A DNA stretch of 64,000 nt, from the NCBI RefSeq assembly GCF_036195045.1, contig NZ_CP108100.1:5580001-5644000 (forward strand). Direction: 5' to 3'. Below the pieces are notes generated by a model, which was given only the letters and a program-made list of their open reading frames with translations, was not told where the DNA came from and did no database searches. The translations under genes were made by a program, and so were the position numbers. The stretch is from Streptomyces sp. NBC_00236 (lineage in GTDB: Bacteria; Actinomycetota; Actinomycetes; Streptomycetales; Streptomycetaceae). Shown piece by piece: positions 59,579-64,000 of the stretch. How positions within the stretch are numbered: position 1 is the first letter of the stretch; each line of letters opens with the position of its first letter.

Positions 59579-60724
59579 TTACCCGGCCATTGTGTCGTGC
59601 GCCGTGCCGGCCCCGGAGGTGCGCACCCCCTCAGTGTGCCCACCCGCTCCGCAGGAACAGCCGACGTGTGCCCCGATCTGCTCCGACCGCCAGTCCAACA
59701 GCGGCAGTGCCGCCTCCCAGCGAGCCCCGGTACTGGCCGGCAGTTCGCCGTCGAGGAACGCCAGCGCGTGGGACGCCGCAAGTCCCGCCACCGCTGTCGC
59801 CAGGCCCAGATCGCAGGCCTGCACGGCGGTGCGCCGCCCGGACTGCCACTGAGCCAGCATGCGCGGCCACTGCTGATCCCGGTCGCGCCGGTTCAGATCG
59901 AGGCAACCCGCACAGGCCGTGCCTCCCGGCAGCACCAGCGGACCGACGAACCCGGTGGCCTCGATGACCCCGGCATAGAGATGGGGTGTGCCCGAGGTGA
60001 TCCACGGCTCGGCGGTGCGCGGATCGGGCACGTAGCCGGTCAGCCCGTCGCGAGGGGCGACGACGATCAAGGACAGGCCGGGCTCTCCGCCGGCACGTCC
60101 GGCCGCCGGCTGCACGCTCCGGGGCGAGGGGCCGGGGGAGGAGCGGCGGACCAACTGCCGCGCCGCCGAGTCCCGGCGCTCCCCGACCGCCGAGGCCGGC
60201 AGGCCCCCGGGCGCCACGTCGCACGGTTCGGCGCATCCGCCGTCCAGGACCTCGACCCGGCCCACCCCCGATCCGGAAAGCACCGCCGCGATCGCCGCTC
60301 CGACCCGGCCGGCTCCTCTCACCTGGACACGCATGGAGCGGCGGGCCGCCAGCCGCCGCAGCCCTCCGCCCGGTTCGGAATGGACGACGGAGAGTGACGC
60401 CAGGTCGGGCCGGTGACGTTCCAGTACGTCCGCCCGGCTCCGTAGCGCGTCGGCTTCCGGGCCGCCCGCCCGGATGTCGTCGACAAGCCCCGCGTCCATC
60501 AACCGCGCCACGAGTGTGTCCACTTGATGGTCCTTCAGGTCCAGCGCCCTGGCCTCTGCGCGTAGCAGGGACATCCCGCGCGTCCCGTCGAGCAGTTCCA
60601 GGAAACAGCCCGTCGCAATATCCATCGGGCCGACCTTGACCGCATGTGCGGGCGTCACACCGAATTGCACAGTGCCGCTGCCGCGCCATGCGCGGCGCAG
60701 TGCGGGCTTCAACATCGGATGCAC
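59579..60724 (-). CDS. ThiF-like adenylyltransferase-fold protein
   Basis: The product is about 381 residues from GTG 60724 (GGGGGA 5 nt upstream; ATG 60715 or 60760 possible). The N-terminal 110 residues form a winged-helix-like module (GPMDIATGCFLELLDGTRG). The ThiF domain has VQVRGAGRVGAAIAAVL and VEVLDGG for nucleotide, a CAGCLDLNRRD zinc pair and C-terminal CSCG. E1-like proteins adenylate carrier C-termini, and azole-forming cyclodehydratases are related. The catalytic Arg and Cys are not obvious, so the activity is unsure. It lies 41 bp upstream of the ABC1 kinase and is probably in its operon. Confidence 0.82.
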   Translation of the reverse strand: MHPMLKPALRRAWRGSGTVQFGVTPAHAVKVGPMDIATGCFLELLDGTRGMSLLRAEARALDLKDHQVDTLVARLMDAGLVDDIRAGGPEADALRSRADVLERHRPDLASLSVVHSEPGGGLRRLAARRSMRVQVRGAGRVGAAIAAVLSGSGVGRVEVLDGGCAEPCDVAPGGLPASAVGERRDSAARQLVRRSSPGPSPRSVQPAAGRAGGEPGLSLIVVAPRDGLTGYVPDPRTAEPWITSGTPHLYAGVIEATGFVGPLVLPGGTACAGCLDLNRRDRDQQWPRMLAQWQSGRRTAVQACDLGLATAVAGLAASHALAFLDGELPASTGARWEAALPLLDWRSEQIGAHVGCSCGAGGHTEGVRTSGAGTAHDTMAG

Positions 60725-60899
60725 GGCTTCCCCCGGTCTGTGTGGCTGCGTGAGATCCATTGCCAGAATGAGGCGCGCCGCGGAACCGTGCGAAAAGTTA
60801 TCCACAGGCGGGGGGTATTAGTCGTTCAAATGGTGCAAGCCATGGGGCGGATCATGTGTGAACCGTCCCGGAGGCGGGACTTCCCCCACTGACAGCGGG

Positions 60900-60905
60900 T
60901 AACGT
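60900..60905 (+). promoter_or_regulatory. candidate -10 of the YgjP-like gene (leaderless)
   Basis: TAACGT ends 6 nt before GTG 60912. No ribosome site is present. Confidence 0.45.
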
Positions 60906-60911
60906 CGTGGC

Positions 60912-61535
60912 GTGCCCGCCGACCCGTCACCCGGCTTCGCCGGGGAGACTTCCGCGCGCGGCGCCGGAACCCACCGGCGCAGTGCGGCCGACCATCCGCC
61001 CCGTGCCTCGGCGACGAGCGCGGTCGAGGTCCGCAGGAGCAACCGTCGTAGCAGAACGGTCTCCGCGTACCGGGAGGGCGACCGGACCATCGTGCTGATT
61101 CCCGCCCGGATGTCCGAGGCCGAGGAGCAGCGCTGGGTGAGCGTCATGCTCGACAAGCTCGCCGCCCAGGAGAACAAACGGATCCTCGGCGACAGCGAGC
61201 TCGCGGAGCGGGCGGAGCGGCTGTCCGCCCAGTATTTCGAGGGCAGGGCCCGGCCCCTCTCGGTCCGGTGGGTGACCAACCAGAACACCCGTTGGGGGTC
61301 GTGCACCCCGGCCGAGGGCAGTATCCGGCTCTCGCACCGTCTGCAGGGCATGCCGGAGTACGTCGTCGACTACGTGCTCGTCCACGAGCTGGCCCATCTC
61401 CTCGTGCCCGGGCACGGACCGCGGTTCTGGCGGCTCCTCGACGCCTACCCCCGTACCGAGCGGGCCCGGGGTTATCTCGAGGGCGTGGTGGCTGCCGACC
61501 GGCTGCCGCACCTGCCTGCCGCACGCGGTGAGTGA
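60912..61535 (+). CDS. YgjP/WLM-type (M48-like) metallopeptidase
   Basis: The 207-residue protein has a disordered Arg/Ala-rich N-terminus (about 1-45), then the YgjP fold with QNTRWGSCTPAEGSIRLSHRL (RWGSC is diagnostic) and the zinc motif VHELAHLLVPGHGPRFW, HExxH plus a third His. The family (DUF45/WLM) includes putative Zn proteases; an Escherichia coli member has UTP pyrophosphatase activity in one report, from memory. GTG 60912 fits a leaderless promoter. Confidence 0.88.
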   Translation: MPADPSPGFAGETSARGAGTHRRSAADHPPRASATSAVEVRRSNRRSRTVSAYREGDRTIVLIPARMSEAEEQRWVSVMLDKLAAQENKRILGDSELAERAERLSAQYFEGRARPLSVRWVTNQNTRWGSCTPAEGSIRLSHRLQGMPEYVVDYVLVHELAHLLVPGHGPRFWRLLDAYPRTERARGYLEGVVAADRLPHLPAARGE

Positions 61536-61687
61536 CGCCTGCCGTATGTGGTCGGCGACGTCGGCCGCATGCGGTGAGTGACGTTCGCGATTTTGTACCG
61601 GGTCTGTACCGGCTTGGCCCAATGCCTGAGTTTGCGGTTAGCCTGACGCGACGCATTCACCTTCCGGATGGGGGACGGTCGTTACGC

Positions 61688-63313
61688 ATGGCCAGGGAAT
61701 TCCAACGCGGCCACAAGGCCAAGATCAGCGATCTCACGCCGGGGACGGACCTGTACGTAGGTGTGCAGATCGCCGGCCCGGGACTGACCTTTGACATCAG
61801 CTGCTTCGGCCTCGATGCCAATGAGCAGCTCTCCGACGACCGTTATTTCATCTTCTTCAATCAGCCGAAATCGCCCGAGGAGTCCATTCAGCTCCTCGGC
61901 GCGCAGGCCGGTGACACGGAGTCGTTCCGCGTCACTCTGGACCGCATTCCGGCGAACATCCACAAGCTGTCCTTCACCGCCACGCTGGATGGTGCCGGAC
62001 AGATGTCGCAGGTCGGTCCGGGGTACATCCGGATCGTCGCGGGTGGCGAGGAAGTCGTCAGGTACGCATTCACGGGCTCGGAGTTCACCACCGAGCGCGC
62101 GGTGATGCTGGGTGACTTCTACCTCAAGGACGTCTGGCGATTCGCCGCCGTCGGCCAGGGCTTCGACGGCGGGCTCGACGCGCTGCTGAAGAACTTCGGC
62201 GGCGAGGTCGCCGAGGAGGCCCCCGCCGCCCCCCAGCCGCAGTCCGCAGCCCCGTCGTTCGCCCCGCCCGCACAGGCGTCGGCCCCCGCACCGTCCTTCG
62301 GTGCCCCGGCCGCACCGCAGGCCCCGCAGCCTGCGCCGTCCTTCGGCGCACCGGCGGCGCAGGCGCCTGCTCCGACGCCGCAGCAGCAGATGCACGCCGC
62401 GCCGACCATAGCGGCGCCGCTGGCTCGGCAGGGCGGCAGTGTGCCGCCGCCCGCCCCCGCACCTTACGGCCAGCCGGGGCAGCCTCCCCAGCAGCCGCAG
62501 TTCGGGCAGGTCCCGCCGCAGGCCCCCGCGCCGTTCGGGCAGCCGGCCCCCGCGCCCTACGGGCAGCCCGCTCCGGCCCCGTACGGACAGCAGCCGCCCG
62601 GCATGCCGCCGGGCGTCCCGCAGGGTGTGCCCCAAGGAGTGCCGCAGGCCGGGGCCGGCCTGCTGGCCGCGCTCCAGCCGTACAAGGAGACCGCCACCGG
62701 TCAGCGCTGGACCCCGCAGAACCAGCAGCTCATGCGCGTCGACCTGACCATGGGCGGAACCGGAGTGCTGGCCCGGCAGGGCAGCATGGTGATGTACCAG
62801 GGCAAGGTCGACTTCGGCTACAAGGGCGCGGGTTTCGCGGGCCGGATGGTCGGCAATGCCACCGGTCAGGAAATGCAGCTGATGCGCTGTACCGGCCGGG
62901 GACAGGTCTTCCTCGCCGAAGAAGGCTCCCATCTGCACGCCATCGAGCTCCAGGGTGATGGGATCTGCGTCTCGGCGGAGAGTGTCCTCGCCTTCGACGA
63001 GTCGCTGCAGTACGAGGTCCGCAGGATCGAGGGCCACGGCATTCCCGGCGGCGCCCTGTTCACCATGCAGTTCCAGGGCACCGGCACCATCGTCGTCAAG
63101 ACCCACGGTGTCCCCGTCGTCCTGCCGGTCACCCCGACCACCTTCGCCGACTGCAACGCCGTCGTGGCGTGGTCGGCCGCGTCCCAGGTGATCATCTCCA
63201 GCCAGGTCCGGCTGCGCCGCAACGCCTATCCCGGACACAGCGGAGAGACCGTGAACCTCCAGTTCCGGGGCGCTCCCGGCAACTTCATCGTCGTCCAGCC
63301 CTACGAGGTCTGA
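61688..63313 (+). CDS. TerD-domain / AIM24-domain fusion protein
   Basis: The product is 541 residues from ATG 61688. The N-terminal TerD domain (about 1-180) has LTFDISCFGLD and DDRYFIFFNQP, which make the calcium-binding site of tellurite-resistance TerD proteins. A 160-residue Pro/Ala/Gln linker with APAPYGQP-type repeats follows. The C-terminal AIM24 (DUF124) domain (about 330-541) has QGSMVMYQGKVDF and VFLAEEGSHLHAIEL. The linker's repetitive DNA suggests it varies in length. TerD proteins work in membrane-linked stress systems. The next gene is another AIM24 protein, likely the same operon. Confidence 0.92.
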   Translation: MAREFQRGHKAKISDLTPGTDLYVGVQIAGPGLTFDISCFGLDANEQLSDDRYFIFFNQPKSPEESIQLLGAQAGDTESFRVTLDRIPANIHKLSFTATLDGAGQMSQVGPGYIRIVAGGEEVVRYAFTGSEFTTERAVMLGDFYLKDVWRFAAVGQGFDGGLDALLKNFGGEVAEEAPAAPQPQSAAPSFAPPAQASAPAPSFGAPAAPQAPQPAPSFGAPAAQAPAPTPQQQMHAAPTIAAPLARQGGSVPPPAPAPYGQPGQPPQQPQFGQVPPQAPAPFGQPAPAPYGQPAPAPYGQQPPGMPPGVPQGVPQGVPQAGAGLLAALQPYKETATGQRWTPQNQQLMRVDLTMGGTGVLARQGSMVMYQGKVDFGYKGAGFAGRMVGNATGQEMQLMRCTGRGQVFLAEEGSHLHAIELQGDGICVSAESVLAFDESLQYEVRRIEGHGIPGGALFTMQFQGTGTIVVKTHGVPVVLPVTPTTFADCNAVVAWSAASQVIISSQVRLRRNAYPGHSGETVNLQFRGAPGNFIVVQPYEV

Positions 63314-63324
63314 GGGAGCCCGTC

Positions 63325-64000
63325 ATGAATCAGCAACTCGCGGGCTACGCCCCGACCCCCGTCACGGCCCGGATGGAGAACCACGGCCATTCGATGCTGA
63401 AGGTCGCCATGGCGACCGGCCAGGACCTGTACGCGCGCACCGGCTCGATGGTGGCGTACGAGGGCTTCATCCAGTACGAGCCCAACCCGCCGGCCGTCCG
63501 CCAGATCGCCTCGCAGTGGATCACCGGTGAGGGTGCGCCGCTGATGAAGTGCGCCGGCGACGGACTGCTCTACCTCGCCGACTACGGCGCCGATGTGGTC
63601 GTCATCAATCTCAACAACGACTCCCTCTCGGTCAACGGCACCAACGTCCTCGCCTTCGACGGCCACCTCACCTGGGGCGTCGAAAGGGTCAAGGGTCTGG
63701 CCAAGTTCGCCGGCCAGGGCCTGTGGAACGTCTGCATCTCCGGCACCGGCTGGGTCGCGATCACCTCGCGCGGCACGCCGATCGTCGTCGACTGCGGACG
63801 CGGCGAGGACGAGACGTACGTCGACCCGGACGCCCTCGTGGCGTGGTCCCCGAACCTCAAGGTGAAGGGCAAGCGCAGCTTCAAAGCCTCGTCGCTCATC
63901 GGGCGGGGCAGCGGCGAGGCGTTCCAGATGGCCTTCTCCGGCCAGGGGATCGTCGTCGTCCAGCCGAGCGAGGACAGTACCGACCGCCTGCGGGTCCGGA
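63325..64000 (+). CDS. AIM24 family protein (3' end beyond the window)
   Basis: Translation runs from ATG 63325 (GAGGGAG upstream) to the window end without a stop; 225 residues are visible. It has the AIM24 beta-helix-like core (GSMVAYEGFIQYEPN, LLYLADYGADVVVINL, WVAITSRGTPIVVDC). The family is named for a yeast mitochondrial protein, but bacterial roles are unknown. It lies 11 bp after the TerD-AIM24 gene and shares its C-terminal domain, so it may be a duplicate of that half. Confidence 0.92.
   Translation, partial: MNQQLAGYAPTPVTARMENHGHSMLKVAMATGQDLYARTGSMVAYEGFIQYEPNPPAVRQIASQWITGEGAPLMKCAGDGLLYLADYGADVVVINLNNDSLSVNGTNVLAFDGHLTWGVERVKGLAKFAGQGLWNVCISGTGWVAITSRGTPIVVDCGRGEDETYVDPDALVAWSPNLKVKGKRSFKASSLIGRGSGEAFQMAFSGQGIVVVQPSEDSTDRLRVR

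Overview
The window is about 72% GC, with strong third-position GC bias, frequent GTG starts and many leaderless genes. Gene content and order point to a Streptomyces chromosome. It is core rather than accessory DNA. From roughly 15 kb to 60 kb the order (RhlE-type helicase, MiaE-like ferritin, DUF3107, TetR, DUF3152 protease, MoeZ, ATL protein, AdnA, AdnB, NudC, mycoredoxin, UvrD2, WhiB7/WblC, ABC1 kinase, ThiF-like protein) follows what I remember of the Mycobacterium tuberculosis Rv3211-Rv3196 block. I recalled that synteny from family knowledge and did not compute it.

Layout. 0-2 kb: the 3' end of an HtrA-like protease, tatB and a conserved hypothetical gene. 2-5 kb: a minus-strand set with a soluble MgtE-N/CBS protein, a DUF1003 membrane protein and the Mrp iron-sulfur carrier. 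5-8 kb: a lipoprotein, a hypothetical gene, a small MITE-like element and a CorA-type magnesium transporter with a long, structured leader. 8-15 kb: SUFU-like protein, an MFS exporter with an operator inside its promoter, DUF6758, a PHP phosphoesterase, MarC, a 50-residue protein, an NYN-domain protein and an alpha/beta hydrolase. 15-22.6 kb: the RhlE helicase (probable CTG start), MiaE-like ferritin, DUF3107, TetR, a hydrolase and a metzincin-like protease. 22.7-28.3 kb: a leaderless Cys-Cys leader peptide followed by a peptide/nickel-type ABC importer. 28.5-34 kb: a PelF-like glycosyltransferase, a membrane protein, a sugar epimerase and a spherulin-4 TIM barrel, which look like a compact exopolysaccharide locus. 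34-41.5 kb: moeZ behind a SigR-type promoter, two tandem secreted peptidases and a large flippase-like membrane protein with a degenerate kinase domain.

41.6-57 kb is the DNA-repair and stress block. It holds an ATL protein, adnA, a methyltransferase inserted on the opposite strand, adnB, a dipeptidase, nudC, a decayed phosphotransferase, mycoredoxin, uvrD2 and the wblC locus. The wblC locus carries a WhiB7-type promoter, an upstream ORF and an intrinsic attenuator. 57-64 kb holds small proteins, an ABC1 kinase, a ThiF-like protein, a YgjP-like metallopeptidase, a TerD-AIM24 fusion and an AIM24 protein cut by the window end.

The most unusual items are the mutually exclusive folds in the corA leader, the Cys-Cys leader peptide with its 16-bp dyad, the Pel-like polysaccharide cluster, four 33-bp tandem repeats before adnA, the split of adnA from adnB, and the only available CTG start for the helicase. 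No tRNA, rRNA, CRISPR array, insertion sequence or phage gene was recognised.
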